Origin: RYN-122 sp963761655
Lineage (GTDB): Bacteria; Actinomycetota; Actinomycetes; Mycobacteriales; SCTD01
Direction of reading: 5' to 3'
Assembly (NCBI GenBank): GCA_963761655.1
Contig: CAVXHI010000003.1
Location: 434,001 to 498,000 of the forward strand
DNA length: 64,000 nucleotides
Shown: one piece after another, positions 31,326 to 40,014 of the stretch
Layout: each line of letters begins with the position of its first letter
Position numbering within the stretch: the stretch's first letter is position 1
Program-made: the position numbers and the translations under genes
The notes under the pieces: model-generated
Databases searched by the model: none
Told to the model about the DNA's origin: nothing
Seen by the model: only the letters and a program-made list of their open reading frames with translations

Positions 31326-33287
31326 ATGACGACGACGTCCGGCATCGAGGCGTTCGGCAGCGAGGCCCGCCGGTTCGACCCGCCCGCGGAGCTCGCGGCG
31401 TCGGCGAACGTGACGGCGGAGGCGTACGAGCTCGCGAGCGCCGACCGGCTGGCGTTCTGGGAGGAGCAGGCCCGGCGGCTGCAGTGGGAGACGCCGTGGA
31501 CCGAGGCGCTCGACTGGCAGCCGCCGTTCGCGAAGTGGTTCGTCGGCGGGACGCTCAACGTCGCGGTGAACTGCGTGGACCGGCACGTCGAGGCCGGCAA
31601 CGGCGACCGCGTGGCGCTGTACTGGCAGGGCGAGCCCGCGGACGACACGCGCCGCATCACCTACGCCGAGCTGCAGCACCTGGTCTGCCAGGCGGCGAAC
31701 GGGCTCGAGGCGCTGGGCGTGCAGGCCGGCGACCGCGTCTGCATCTACCTGCCGATGGTCCCCGAGGCCGTCGTGTCGATGCTCGCCTGCGCCCGGATCG
31801 GCGCCGTCCACTCCGTCATCTTCGGCGGCTTCTCCGCCCAGGCCCTCGTCGACCGGATCACCGACGCGGAGGCCAAGGTCGTCATCACCGCCGACGGCGG
31901 CTACCGGCGCGGGACGGCGTCGGCGCTCAAGCCCGCCGTCGACGAGGCGGTCGAGCGGTGCCCGAGCGTCACGGACGTCGTCGTCGTCCGGCGGACCAAG
32001 CAGGACGTCGCGTGGACGGACAGGGACCGGTGGTGGCACGACGCGATGGAGAGCGAGGCCCAGAGCAAGGAGCACCAGGCGCAGGCGTTCGACGCCGAGC
32101 AGCCGCTGTTCCTGCTCTACACGAGCGGCACCACCGGCAAGCCCAAGGGGATCCTGCACACCTCCGGCGGCTACCTCACCCAGACCGCCTACACGCACTG
32201 GGCGGTCTTCGACCTCAAGCCCGAGACGGACGTCTACTGGTGCACCGCCGACGTCGGCTGGGTGACCGGGCACAGCTACCTCGTCTACGGCCCGCTCGCC
32301 AACGGCGCCACCCAGGTCATGTACGAGGGCACCCCCGACGCCGGCGGCCGTGACCGCTTCTGGTCGATCGTCGAGGAGTACGAGGTGTCGATCCTGTACA
32401 CCGCGCCGACGGCGATCCGGACGTTCATGAAGTGGGGCGAGGACCTGCCCGGCGCGCACGACCTCACCAGCCTGCGGGTGCTGGGCAGCGTCGGGGAGCC
32501 GATCAACCCGGAGGCCTGGATGTGGTACCGCCGGGTCATCGGCGGCGACCGCTGCCCGGTCGTCGACACCTGGTGGCAGACCGAGACGGGCGCCATGATG
32601 ATCGCCCCGCTGCCGGGCGTGACCTCCTGCAAGCCCGGGTCCGCGATGGGGCCGCTGCCGGGCATCAGCGTCGACGTCGTCGACGGCGAGGGCGTCTCCG
32701 TCGGCGAGACCGGGGGCGGGTTCCTCACCCTGTCCGAGCCGTGGCCGTCGATGCTGCGCGGCATCTGGGGCGACGAGCAGCGCTACAAGGACACCTACTG
32801 GCGCCGCTTCGAGGGCCAGTACTTCGCGGGCGACGGCGCCAAGTGGGACGACGAGCACGTGCTCTGGCTGCTCGGCCGGGTCGACGACGTCATGAACGTC
32901 AGCGGTCACCGCATCTCCACCACCGAGGTCGAGAGCGCGCTCGTGTCGCACCCGAAGGTGGCCGAGGCCGCCGTCGTCGGTGCGCAGGACCCGACCACCG
33001 GCCAGGCGATCGTCGCCTTCGTGACCGTCAAGGGCACGACCACCGACAGCGACGACGCGTTCCTGCAGGAGCTGCGCGACCACGTGGCCCGGGAGATCGG
33101 GCCGATCGCGAAGCCCAAGCAGATCGTGCTCTCGCCGGAGCTGCCGAAGACCCGCAGCGGCAAGATCATGCGGCGGCTGCTGGTCGACATCGCCGAGGGT
33201 CGCGAGCTCGGCGACGTCACGACCCTCGCCGACCCGACCGTGGTGCAGGCGATCGCGGAGCAGGCCAGGGCCGGCGCGAAGGCCTAG
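31326..33287 (+). CDS. acs: Acetyl-CoA synthetase
   Basis: 653 residues, full length. It converts acetate, ATP and CoA to acetyl-CoA via acetyl-AMP. Visible motifs: YTSGTTGKPKG at 265-275, DVGWVTGHSY (about 310), WWQTETGAMMI (about 418), and the C-terminal hinge with PKTRSGKIMRR, whose Lys613 is the site acetylated in regulated Acs enzymes. GAAGGAG precedes the ATG. It forms an acetate-use unit with DUF485-actP upstream, whose promoter carries a Crp-like site. Confidence 0.96.
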   Translation: MTTTSGIEAFGSEARRFDPPAELAASANVTAEAYELASADRLAFWEEQARRLQWETPWTEALDWQPPFAKWFVGGTLNVAVNCVDRHVEAGNGDRVALYWQGEPADDTRRITYAELQHLVCQAANGLEALGVQAGDRVCIYLPMVPEAVVSMLACARIGAVHSVIFGGFSAQALVDRITDAEAKVVITADGGYRRGTASALKPAVDEAVERCPSVTDVVVVRRTKQDVAWTDRDRWWHDAMESEAQSKEHQAQAFDAEQPLFLLYTSGTTGKPKGILHTSGGYLTQTAYTHWAVFDLKPETDVYWCTADVGWVTGHSYLVYGPLANGATQVMYEGTPDAGGRDRFWSIVEEYEVSILYTAPTAIRTFMKWGEDLPGAHDLTSLRVLGSVGEPINPEAWMWYRRVIGGDRCPVVDTWWQTETGAMMIAPLPGVTSCKPGSAMGPLPGISVDVVDGEGVSVGETGGGFLTLSEPWPSMLRGIWGDEQRYKDTYWRRFEGQYFAGDGAKWDDEHVLWLLGRVDDVMNVSGHRISTTEVESALVSHPKVAEAAVVGAQDPTTGQAIVAFVTVKGTTTDSDDAFLQELRDHVAREIGPIAKPKQIVLSPELPKTRSGKIMRRLLVDIAEGRELGDVTTLADPTVVQAIAEQARAGAKA

Positions 33288-33391
33288 GGGAGGCGGGGGC
33301 AGGGCACACTGGGGCCACGGGAGCACGCAGCCCTGGTGTGCCGGGAAGCCTGGTCGGCGAGCCGCTGCCCCCTGCCTCCAGGAGATCGACC

Positions 33392-34618
33392 GTGCCCCGC
33401 CCCGTCACCCACAAGGCCGCCGACGCCGCCGGCAAGCCGGTCGAGGACACCGCGTTCCTCGACTACCTGCGGGTCGAGCAGGTCGGGGGCGTGGTCCTGC
33501 TGGCCGCCGCCGTCGCCGCGCTGGTCGTCGCGAACACGCCCCTGCACGACGCCTACGAGCACCTGCGCGAGCTGACCTTCGGGCCGTCGTCGCTGGGGGC
33601 ACGGCTGTCCGTCGAGGCCTGGGCCGCGGACGGGCTGCTGGCCGTCTTCTTCTACGTCGCGGGCCTCGAGGTCAAGCGCGAGCTCGTCGTCGGGGAGCTC
33701 GCCGACCGCAAGGCGGCGACCCTGCCGGTGGTCGCCGCGATCGGCGGCATGGCCGTCCCGGCGCTGGTGTACCTCGCCGTCGCGCACGGGGAGCCCGGTG
33801 CCGGACGCGGCTGGGCGGTCCCGACCGCCACCGACATCGCCTTCGCGCTCGGCGTCCTGTCGCTGGTCGGCAGCCGCGCGCCGGTGAGCCTGCGGGTCTT
33901 CCTGCTGTCGCTCGCCGTGGTGGACGACCTCGGGGCGATCGCGCTCATCGCCCTGCTGTTCACCTCCGGCCTCGGCCTGCTGCCGCTCCTCGGGGCCGTC
34001 GTGCTCTGCACCGCGTTCTGGCTGCTGCAGCGGGCCCGGGTCACCTCGGCGCTGCTGTACGTCCCGCTCGCCGTGGGGGTGTGGCTGTGCGTCCACGGCA
34101 GCGGCATCCACGCCACCGTGGCCGGCGTCGTGCTCGCCCTGCTCACCCGCGTCCGCCCCGACCTCGACGAGGACCACTCCCCCGCCGACCGGCTGGAGCA
34201 CCTGCTGCAGCCCTGGACCGCCGGACTGGTCGTGCCGGTCTTCGCGTTCCTCGCCAGCGGCGTCGCCGTGTCGGCCGTGGTCCTGCAGGACGCCGTCGGG
34301 GACCCGGCCGCGGTCGGCGTCGCCCTCGGGCTCGTCGTCGGCAAGACCGTCGGCGTCCTCGGCTCGGCCTGGCTGGCGGTCCGCACGGGGATCGCCAGGC
34401 TGCCGGAGGAGCTCGGCTGGGCCGACGTCGCGGGGGTCGCCGTGCTGGCCGGGACCGGCTTCACGGTCAGCCTGCTGCTGGCCCGGCTGTCCTTCGACCC
34501 CGAACGCGCCGACCGCGTCGTGCTCGCCGTCCTGACGGCCAGCGTCGTCGCGTCCACCCTCGGGGCGCTCGCCATCCGTGCCCGACGCTCGGCCCACATC
34601 GCGGAGCAGCAGGTCTGA
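33392..34618 (+). CDS. nhaA: Na+/H+ antiporter NhaA
   Basis: 408 residues. NhaA-family sodium/proton antiporter. The FYVAGLEVKRELVVGEL motif, PTATDIAFALG, the paired aspartates in VVDDLGAIALIA and GTGFTVSLLLARLSF are all present. The GTG at 33392 has AGGAG seven bases upstream, which overrides a far longer upstream frame that is a shadow of acs. It supports pH and sodium homeostasis. The spacing of 104 bp from acs suggests a separate promoter. Confidence 0.93.
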   Translation: MPRPVTHKAADAAGKPVEDTAFLDYLRVEQVGGVVLLAAAVAALVVANTPLHDAYEHLRELTFGPSSLGARLSVEAWAADGLLAVFFYVAGLEVKRELVVGELADRKAATLPVVAAIGGMAVPALVYLAVAHGEPGAGRGWAVPTATDIAFALGVLSLVGSRAPVSLRVFLLSLAVVDDLGAIALIALLFTSGLGLLPLLGAVVLCTAFWLLQRARVTSALLYVPLAVGVWLCVHGSGIHATVAGVVLALLTRVRPDLDEDHSPADRLEHLLQPWTAGLVVPVFAFLASGVAVSAVVLQDAVGDPAAVGVALGLVVGKTVGVLGSAWLAVRTGIARLPEELGWADVAGVAVLAGTGFTVSLLLARLSFDPERADRVVLAVLTASVVASTLGALAIRARRSAHIAEQQV

Positions 34619-34680
34619 CGGCGGCGCTCCCGGGTAGGAGGCCGCGAGAAGCCCTGTCCCGCCTTCCCGAGGAGCCCGCC

Positions 34681-35082
34681 GTGACCACGTCCGACCAGAG
34701 CCTGGGCGAGCTCGTCGCCCACGCCACCGCGGACCTCTCGCAGCTGCTCCGCCAGGAGGTCCAGCTGGCGAAGGTCGAGATCAAGCAGGAGGTCGCCCAC
34801 GCCGGCAAGGGCGCGGGCATGCTCGGCGGGGCAGGGTTCGCGGGCGTCTTCGCCCTGGTCTTCCTGTCGATCGCCGCCGCCTACGGCATCTCCTGGCTCG
34901 GCATCGGCCTCGGCTGGGGGTTCCTCATCGTCGGGCTGCTCTACCTGGGAGCCGCGGCCGTCCTCGCGCTCGGTGGCAAGAAGAACCTGTCGAAGATCGG
35001 CGCTCCCGAGCGGACGATCGCGACCGTCAAGGACGACGTCGCCTGGGCCAAGCACCCGACGCAGGCGCCCGCCAAGCACTGA
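34681..35082 (+). CDS. Phage-holin-fold (DUF1469) membrane protein
   Basis: 133 residues: an amphipathic helix (SLGELVAHATADLSQLLRQEVQLAKVEIKQE region) and two membrane helices (about 50-72 and 78-100), ending in a Lys-rich tail. The family is named for a distant holin likeness but is chromosomal, and matches the position of Rv3669. GAGGAG precedes the GTG start. Its role is unknown; it is not evidence for a prophage. Confidence 0.75.
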   Translation: MTTSDQSLGELVAHATADLSQLLRQEVQLAKVEIKQEVAHAGKGAGMLGGAGFAGVFALVFLSIAAAYGISWLGIGLGWGFLIVGLLYLGAAAVLALGGKKNLSKIGAPERTIATVKDDVAWAKHPTQAPAKH

Positions 35083-35105
35083 GCCCGTCTGGCACGCTGC
35101 GCAGC

Positions 35106-35978
35106 GTGCCCGTCGAGCCAGGCGTCGTCCTCGTCGACGGTCCGTGGACCCACCGCGAGGTGACCGCCGGCGGACTGCGCACGCACGTGGCCGAGGCCGG
35201 CCCGCCCGACGGCCCGCTCGTGCTGCTGCTGCACGGCTTCCCCGAGTTCTGGTGGGCCTGGCGGTCGCAGCTCGTCGCCCTGGGACAGGCCGGCATGCGG
35301 GCCGTCGCGGTCGACCTGCGCGGGGTCGGCGGCACCGACAAGCCGCCCCGCGGCTACGACGCCCCCACCCTCGCGGCCGACGTGTCCGGGCTGGTGCGGG
35401 CGCTCGGCGCCCGGGACGCCGCCCTCGTCGGGACCGGCCTCGGAGGCGCGCTCGCCTGGACCGTCGCGACGCTGCACCCGCGCGAGGTGCGCCGGGTCGC
35501 CGTCGTCGGGGCGGCCCACCCCCTGCAGCGGACGTTCGCGCCCCACCTGCTGTGGTCGCAGGTCCCGCAGGTGGCCGAGGCCCGGCTGCTCCGCGACGAC
35601 GCCGCCGTCGTCGGGGCCCTGCTGCGACGGTGGGGCGGGCCGGGCTTCCCCGACGCCGAGACCGAGGCCCGGTGCCGCGAGGCGGTGCAGGTGCCCGGCG
35701 CGGCGCACTGCGTCCTCGAGCACTTCCGCTGGCAGGTCCGGTCCCTGTCACGGCCCAGCGGGCTGGCGCACCGGCGCAGGCTGCGCGCCGGGGTCGCCCA
35801 GCCGGTGCTGCAGCTGCACGGCGCCCTCGACACCTGCCAGCCGCCCGCCGCCGCCCGGGGGTCGGCGCGCTGGGCCCGGGGGTCGTACCGCTTCGAGCTG
35901 CTCGACGGCGTCGGCCACTTCCCGCACGAGGAGGCCCCCGCCCTGGTGAACCGCGCGCTGCTGGACTTCCTGTCGTGA
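35106..35978 (+). CDS. Alpha/beta hydrolase, EphE-like, nucleophile replaced
   Basis: 290 residues with epoxide-hydrolase-type features: the oxyanion motif LLHGFPEFWWAWR, DLRGVGGTDKPPRGYD, and the late Asp (HGALDTCQPP) and His (GVGHFPHEE). At the nucleophile elbow, where epoxide hydrolases read VGHDWGG, this protein reads VGTGLGG, so the catalytic Asp is Gly. Either another residue acts or the protein is not an epoxide hydrolase. Position matches Rv3670. CACGCT lies seven bases upstream of the GTG, a weak leaderless box. The stop overlaps the DUF309 start (GTGA). Confidence 0.75.
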   Translation: MPVEPGVVLVDGPWTHREVTAGGLRTHVAEAGPPDGPLVLLLHGFPEFWWAWRSQLVALGQAGMRAVAVDLRGVGGTDKPPRGYDAPTLAADVSGLVRALGARDAALVGTGLGGALAWTVATLHPREVRRVAVVGAAHPLQRTFAPHLLWSQVPQVAEARLLRDDAAVVGALLRRWGGPGFPDAETEARCREAVQVPGAAHCVLEHFRWQVRSLSRPSGLAHRRRLRAGVAQPVLQLHGALDTCQPPAAARGSARWARGSYRFELLDGVGHFPHEEAPALVNRALLDFLS

Positions 35979-36388
35979 GGCGCGGCCGCGACCGGTTCGG
36001 CCGGCCCGTCCCCCTGGACAGCCCCGACGCCCTGTCCGACGTGCCGGAGCAGGCCCTTCCCGACGACGACGCCCTGGCCCTCGCCCAGGCCCTGCTGGAC
36101 GAGGACCGCGCGTTCGCGGCGCACGAGGTGCTCGAGGCGTCGTGGAAGGCGGCGGCGCCCGAGCGGCGCGAGGTCTGGCAGGGCCTCGCGCAGGTGTGCG
36201 TCGGGGTCACGCACCTGCAGCGCGGCAACGTCGTCGGGGCGGTCCGGCTGCTGCAGCGCGGCGCCGGACGGCTGGACGAGGTGCCCCGCCTGCGGGACTG
36301 GGCGCTGCAGCTTGCCGCGGAGGTCGAGGCCGGGCTCCGCGACCCCTGGGCAGGGGCCGGCGGGCGCCTGCGGCTCTCACTGCGCTGA
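35975..36388 (+). CDS. DUF309 domain protein
   Basis: 137 residues. The N-terminus RRGRDRFGRPVPL and the core AFAAHEVLEASWKAA ... EVWQGLAQVCVGVTHLQRGN are the DUF309 pattern, a small all-helical family with a conserved His-Glu pair. The function is unknown. The GTG start overlaps the hydrolase stop (GTGA), and the 3' end overlaps the convergent small coiled-coil gene by 12 bp. Confidence 0.8.
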   Translation: MRRGRDRFGRPVPLDSPDALSDVPEQALPDDDALALAQALLDEDRAFAAHEVLEASWKAAAPERREVWQGLAQVCVGVTHLQRGNVVGAVRLLQRGAGRLDEVPRLRDWALQLAAEVEAGLRDPWAGAGGRLRLSLR

Positions 36389-36598
36389 GCGCAGCCGTCC
36401 CACCTCGCGCCGCAGGGCGTCGACCTCCTCGCGCAGCGCGGTGACCTCCTTGCACAGCTCCCACACGGGCGAGCGGAGGATCTCCAGCTGGCCGAGGAAG
36501 GGCAGCCCGTCCCGGCCCAGCCGGGCGAGGAAGTCCGTCCGGAGCTCGCCGGGCTGCGGCTGGAACCTCTTCACGCTGAACATGTCGCGCCAGCCCAT
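36377..36598 (-). CDS. Small coiled-coil hypothetical protein
   Basis: 73 residues: MGWRDMFSVKRFQ, a middle segment FLARLGRDGLPFLGQLE, and a C-terminal heptad-patterned coiled coil (LCKEVTALREEVDALRREV region). Not a recognised family. A TACGCT box exactly six bases before the ATG, with no Shine-Dalgarno, is the leaderless pattern shared by many genes here and supports this as a real gene. Tail-to-tail with DUF309 and 18 bp from the end of the DUF4349 gene upstream. Confidence 0.55.
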   Translation of the reverse strand: MGWRDMFSVKRFQPQPGELRTDFLARLGRDGLPFLGQLEILRSPVWELCKEVTALREEVDALRREVGRLRSAQ

Positions 36599-36616
36599 GG
36601 GCGCAGCGTAGGACCG

Positions 36617-37696
36617 CTACAGCAGCCGGCGCCGCACCGCTCGGCGTCCCACCCGCAGCACCGCGACGGCGAGGCCGAGCACGAGCAGCACGAGCAGGGC
36701 CGGGCCGGACAGCCGCACCAGCGTCTCGACCCCGTGGACGAACCCGTCCCGCGCGTCGCGGAGCGCCTTGCTCATCCCGGAGTCCGGGCGCACGACCTTC
36801 GCCAGGGAGGGGTCGTCGCGCTCGGTCACCGTGACCTCGAGGGTGGCGGTGTCGCTCTGCGCCGCCAGCACCCGGCGCTGGCCCTCGAGCCGGTCGATCT
36901 TGCCGGTGACGTCGTCGACCCGCTGCTGCACCGACAGCACGTCCCCGATGCTGTTGGCCCGCTCCAGGATCGTGAGGAAGCGTGCCCGGGCGGCCTTGAG
37001 GGTCCCCAGCTGCGCCTCGAGGTCGGCGTACTGCGCGGTGACGTCCTGCCCGCTCGTCGTCGAGGTCGAGACCTCGGGCGCCGCGGCGCGGACCTTCTGC
37101 ACGAGCTCCTCGAAGGAGCCGGTCGGCACCCGCAGCGTCACCGAGCCCGACGGCGTGTCCCCGGCCTCCTGCGAGACCTGCTTGGCGATGACGCCGTCCA
37201 GCGCCGTCGCGAAGCCCTCGACCCTGGTGAGGGTCGGCGTGACCTGGTCGTCCTCCACGAGCAGGCCGATGCTCCCCTTCTTGACCACCCGCGCGTCGTC
37301 GACGGCAGCCGCGGCCGGAGCAGGAGCGGTGCCCTTGGCCAGCGCGGTGCTCTGGTCGGCGAGGGCGCCCGGAGCGGCAGCGGCCGGCACAGGTGCTTGG
37401 TACTTGCCGTAGGTCAGGGGGATGCGGCCGGACTCGACCTGGAACTCGACCGCGGACGGCGCCGCCGCCGCCATGGGCGTCGTCGTCCCCCCGCTGTCCC
37501 GGCCCTGCAGCACCACCCCGCCGACCACGGCGAGCACCACCACCGCCGCCGCGGACGACAGCAGGAGGAGCCTCCGGGGGGCAGGGGCCGCCGGCTCGAC
37601 CGCCAGGACCCGGGCGGGCCCGTCGGACGGCACCTCGTAGGCGGTCGCCGCCTCGCCGAGCAGCTGGCGCAGGTCGTCGTCGGTGAGCATCCCCAT
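36617..37696 (-). CDS. DUF4349 membrane protein, putative anti-sigma factor
   Basis: 359 residues. A cytoplasmic N-terminus of about 42 residues (LTDDDLRQLLGEAA), one membrane helix (about 43-64), a large external DUF4349 domain (about 135-315) with a predicted coiled coil (LEAQLGTLKAARARF to VDDVTGKIDRLEGQ region), and a second C-terminal membrane helix (about 325-347) with a basic tail. The ATG shares one base with the ECF sigma stop (TGATG). A coupled sigma gene plus a single-pass protein with a short helical cytoplasmic end is the usual sigma/anti-sigma layout; this role is inferred. Confidence 0.72.
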   Translation of the reverse strand: MGMLTDDDLRQLLGEAATAYEVPSDGPARVLAVEPAAPAPRRLLLLSSAAAVVVLAVVGGVVLQGRDSGGTTTPMAAAAPSAVEFQVESGRIPLTYGKYQAPVPAAAAPGALADQSTALAKGTAPAPAAAAVDDARVVKKGSIGLLVEDDQVTPTLTRVEGFATALDGVIAKQVSQEAGDTPSGSVTLRVPTGSFEELVQKVRAAAPEVSTSTTSGQDVTAQYADLEAQLGTLKAARARFLTILERANSIGDVLSVQQRVDDVTGKIDRLEGQRRVLAAQSDTATLEVTVTERDDPSLAKVVRPDSGMSKALRDARDGFVHGVETLVRLSGPALLVLLVLGLAVAVLRVGRRAVRRRLL

Positions 37697-38232
37697 CACA
37701 CGGTCTCCAGCTCGTCGTCGCGGACCCAGGCCGACAGGCGCGGGTCGAGGGCGAGCCGCTGCCTCGCGTCGTGCAGGCGGCTCTTGACGGTCCCGGGCCG
37801 GCGGTCGATCGCGACGGCGATCTCCTTCTCCGACAGCCCGGCCCAGAAGCGCAGGACCAGCGGCACCCGCAGGTGCTCGGGCAGGTCGGCGAGGGCCGCG
37901 ACGACGTCGTCGGCCAGGTGGGTCTGCTCGGCCCGACGGTCCGGTGGGACGGCGGCGTCGGGCAGGGCCTCGAGCGGGGCGTCCCCGACGTCGCGGCCGG
38001 TGCGCGAGGTCTCGGCGCGGACGCGGCTGACGCAGGCGTTGACGACGACCCGGTACAGCCAGGCCCGGCGCCCGTCGCCCTCGGGGACGGCGTCGCGGAA
38101 CCGGAACACCCGCAGGAAGGCCTCCTGCACCGCGTCCTGGGCCTCGTGCGGGTCGCGCAGGACCAGGCAGGCGGTCCGGTAGGCGACCGCGTAGTCCTGC
38201 CTGAGCCACGCCTCGAGATCCCCGTCGTCCAT
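37696..38232 (-). CDS. ECF-family RNA polymerase sigma factor
   Basis: 178 residues. Region 2 spans about 10-80 (RDPHEAQDAVQEAFLRVFRF and the AWLYRVVVNAC segment) and region 4 about 115-165 (ALADLPEHLRVPLVLRFWAG...SEKEIAVAIDRRPGTVKSRLH). There is no region 3 or C-terminal extension. GAGGGGC precedes the ATG. It is coupled to the DUF4349 protein, the likely regulator. The promoter specificity is unknown. Confidence 0.88.
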   Translation of the reverse strand: MDDGDLEAWLRQDYAVAYRTACLVLRDPHEAQDAVQEAFLRVFRFRDAVPEGDGRRAWLYRVVVNACVSRVRAETSRTGRDVGDAPLEALPDAAVPPDRRAEQTHLADDVVAALADLPEHLRVPLVLRFWAGLSEKEIAVAIDRRPGTVKSRLHDARQRLALDPRLSAWVRDDELETV

Positions 38233-38274
38233 GCCCCTCAGACGCAGCGGGCGGCGGATCGGTTCGCGGGACGA

Positions 38275-38727
38275 CTACGCGGCGTCGCTGCGCTCCTCGG
38301 CGGCGAGGCGGAGGTTCTCCAGGAACGCCTCGGCCTGGGCCTGCAGCTCGGCCGCGTCGATCTCGGTGTCGGACAGGTCGACGGTCAGGTCCAGCTCCGC
38401 GAGCGTGGCGTGGGCCTCACCGCCGAACAGGTGGCTGAGCCGCAGCTCGCCGGACGCGCCGGGGAGCTCCGGGCCGGACCAGGTGAAGCGGGTGACGTAC
38501 GCCGTCGGGGTGCGCCGGGGCGGGAGCGCCCGCACGGTCGCGGCCGTCCGGCGGGACGACGGGAGGTCGGTCTCGACGAGCGCCAGGCCGCCGGCCTCCC
38601 CGACCCGGCGGACGCCGGGCCACAGCTCCAGGGCCGCGGGGCCGGTCAGGAGCAGCGCTGTGCTGGTGGGGTCGGCGGCGATGCGCCGACTCGTGCGGGT
38701 GCGCACGGGGGCGGGGTCGGGGCTCAC
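38275..38727 (-). CDS. Hypothetical protein, possibly SRPBCC-like
   Basis: 150 residues from the GTG at 38727, chosen because GAGGAGG lies upstream and the longer frame upstream has no such site. The order of strands (TSTALLLTGPAALELWPGVRRVGEAGG, then RTPTAYVTRFTWSG and LRLSHLFGGEAHATLAELDLTVD region) and the C-terminal helix (AELQAQAEAFLENLRLAAEER) suggest a coenzyme Q-binding/START-type fold. No catalytic motif is identifiable and the family assignment is weak. It lies between the ECF sigma gene and marP. Confidence 0.5.
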   Translation of the reverse strand: MSPDPAPVRTRTSRRIAADPTSTALLLTGPAALELWPGVRRVGEAGGLALVETDLPSSRRTAATVRALPPRRTPTAYVTRFTWSGPELPGASGELRLSHLFGGEAHATLAELDLTVDLSDTEIDAAELQAQAEAFLENLRLAAEERSDAA

Positions 38728-38803
38728 GGGGCGGCACCTCCTCGATGCTCGGCTGCACAGGGGCGTTCCCCCTGCTTGCAGATGTAAGCACCCTAGCAAG
38801 CAC

Positions 38804-39991
38804 TCAGTCACACCCGCGCGTGGAGACCTCCGCCTCAGCCGTGCTGCCCGCGGCCGCGTCCGAGGCGACCTCACGGGCCGTCAGGGCGTACCCGACGTCG
38901 GACCGGTCGGCCGCGGCGGCGAACACGACGCCGAGCACCGCGCCGTCCCGCGTGATGAGCGGCCCGCCGGAGTTGCCCGGCTTGACCCGGCCGCGCAGCG
39001 CGTAGATCTGCCGCACGACCTCCTTCTCCCCGTAGATGTCCAGGCCGCGGGCCCGCTGGGTCCCGCTGATCCGGGCGGCGTCGGGGCGGAAGGGACCGTC
39101 CTCCGGGTAGCCGAGGGTGAGGGCGTCGTCGCCGGGCTTCGCGGGCGGGGCGAAGCGCAGCGGCGTGCGGCCGAGACCCGGGACGCGCAGCACCGCGATG
39201 TCCCGGCCGGGGTCGTAGAGGACGACGGTGGCGGCGAAGGCCTTCCCCTCCGACGTCGTGACCCGCGGCCGGCGTACTCCGGCCACGACGTGGGCGTTGG
39301 TCATCACGCGGTCGCGGGCGAACACGAAGCCGGTGCCCTCGATCTGCCGGCTGCAGGACTTGGCGATCCCGGTGACCTTGAGGACCTCGCCCTTCACCCG
39401 CTGCACGACCGGGTCGGCCGTGAGGGCGGGGTCGGGCGGGTCGACCTGCCGGACCTGGGTCGGGCCGAGCCCGCCGAACACGTCGGGGAACCCGCGCTGG
39501 TCGACCAGGCCGCGGAAGCCGGCGAAGAACTGCCGGGCGCCGTGGGGGACGACGCCGTCGACGGCCCCCAGCACCACCGAGCGGTTGACCTGCGACGCCA
39601 CGACCGGGAACTGCGAGGACTTGAGCGCCGTCCCGACCAGCCAGGACACCAGCAGGACGGACACGACCGACACGACGGCGCCGGCCAGGGCGTCGACGGC
39701 GCGGGCGGAGCGCCAGGTCAGGCGGTCGCGCAGGCTGGCGCCGACCACGGTGGCCAGCAGCTGCCCGATCGTCGCGGCCAGGAACACCAGGGCGATGCCG
39801 ACCGCCGCCTCGGGCAGGTCCTGCAGAGGTCCGCTGCGGGCCAGACCGGGGGCGAACCGCGCCCCGAGCACGCCGCCGCCGAGGAAGCCGACGAACGACA
39901 GCGCCCCGACGACGAAGCCCTGCCGGTACCCCGAGAGCGCGAACAGCGCGGCGGCGACGAGCAGGACGACGTCGAGCAGGTCACCGCGCAC
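38804..39991 (-). CDS. marP: Membrane-anchored acid-resistance serine protease MarP
   Basis: 395 residues. Four N-terminal CvpA-type membrane helices (about 5-125) precede a periplasmic chymotrypsin-like protease with the full triad His234 (TNAHVVAG), Asp264 (RDIAVLRV) and Ser341 (GNSGGPL). Cys213 and Cys394 stand where M. tuberculosis MarP has its regulatory disulphide. MarP maintains intrabacterial pH and cleaves envelope targets in mycobacteria. TAGGGT lies exactly six bases before the GTG start, suggesting leaderless transcription. The neighbours (Nudix, thioredoxin, nth) match the Rv3671c-Rv3674c order. Confidence 0.93.
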   Translation of the reverse strand: MRGDLLDVVLLVAAALFALSGYRQGFVVGALSFVGFLGGGVLGARFAPGLARSGPLQDLPEAAVGIALVFLAATIGQLLATVVGASLRDRLTWRSARAVDALAGAVVSVVSVLLVSWLVGTALKSSQFPVVASQVNRSVVLGAVDGVVPHGARQFFAGFRGLVDQRGFPDVFGGLGPTQVRQVDPPDPALTADPVVQRVKGEVLKVTGIAKSCSRQIEGTGFVFARDRVMTNAHVVAGVRRPRVTTSEGKAFAATVVLYDPGRDIAVLRVPGLGRTPLRFAPPAKPGDDALTLGYPEDGPFRPDAARISGTQRARGLDIYGEKEVVRQIYALRGRVKPGNSGGPLITRDGAVLGVVFAAAADRSDVGYALTAREVASDAAAGSTAEAEVSTRGCD

Positions 39992-40014
39992 GAGCGGACC
40001 CTAGTGCTCGGCGG

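Noticed and set aside
34681..35082. Prophage suspected from the holin-like protein
   Set aside because: The family is a chromosomal actinobacterial membrane protein at a conserved locus; no phage genes are nearby.
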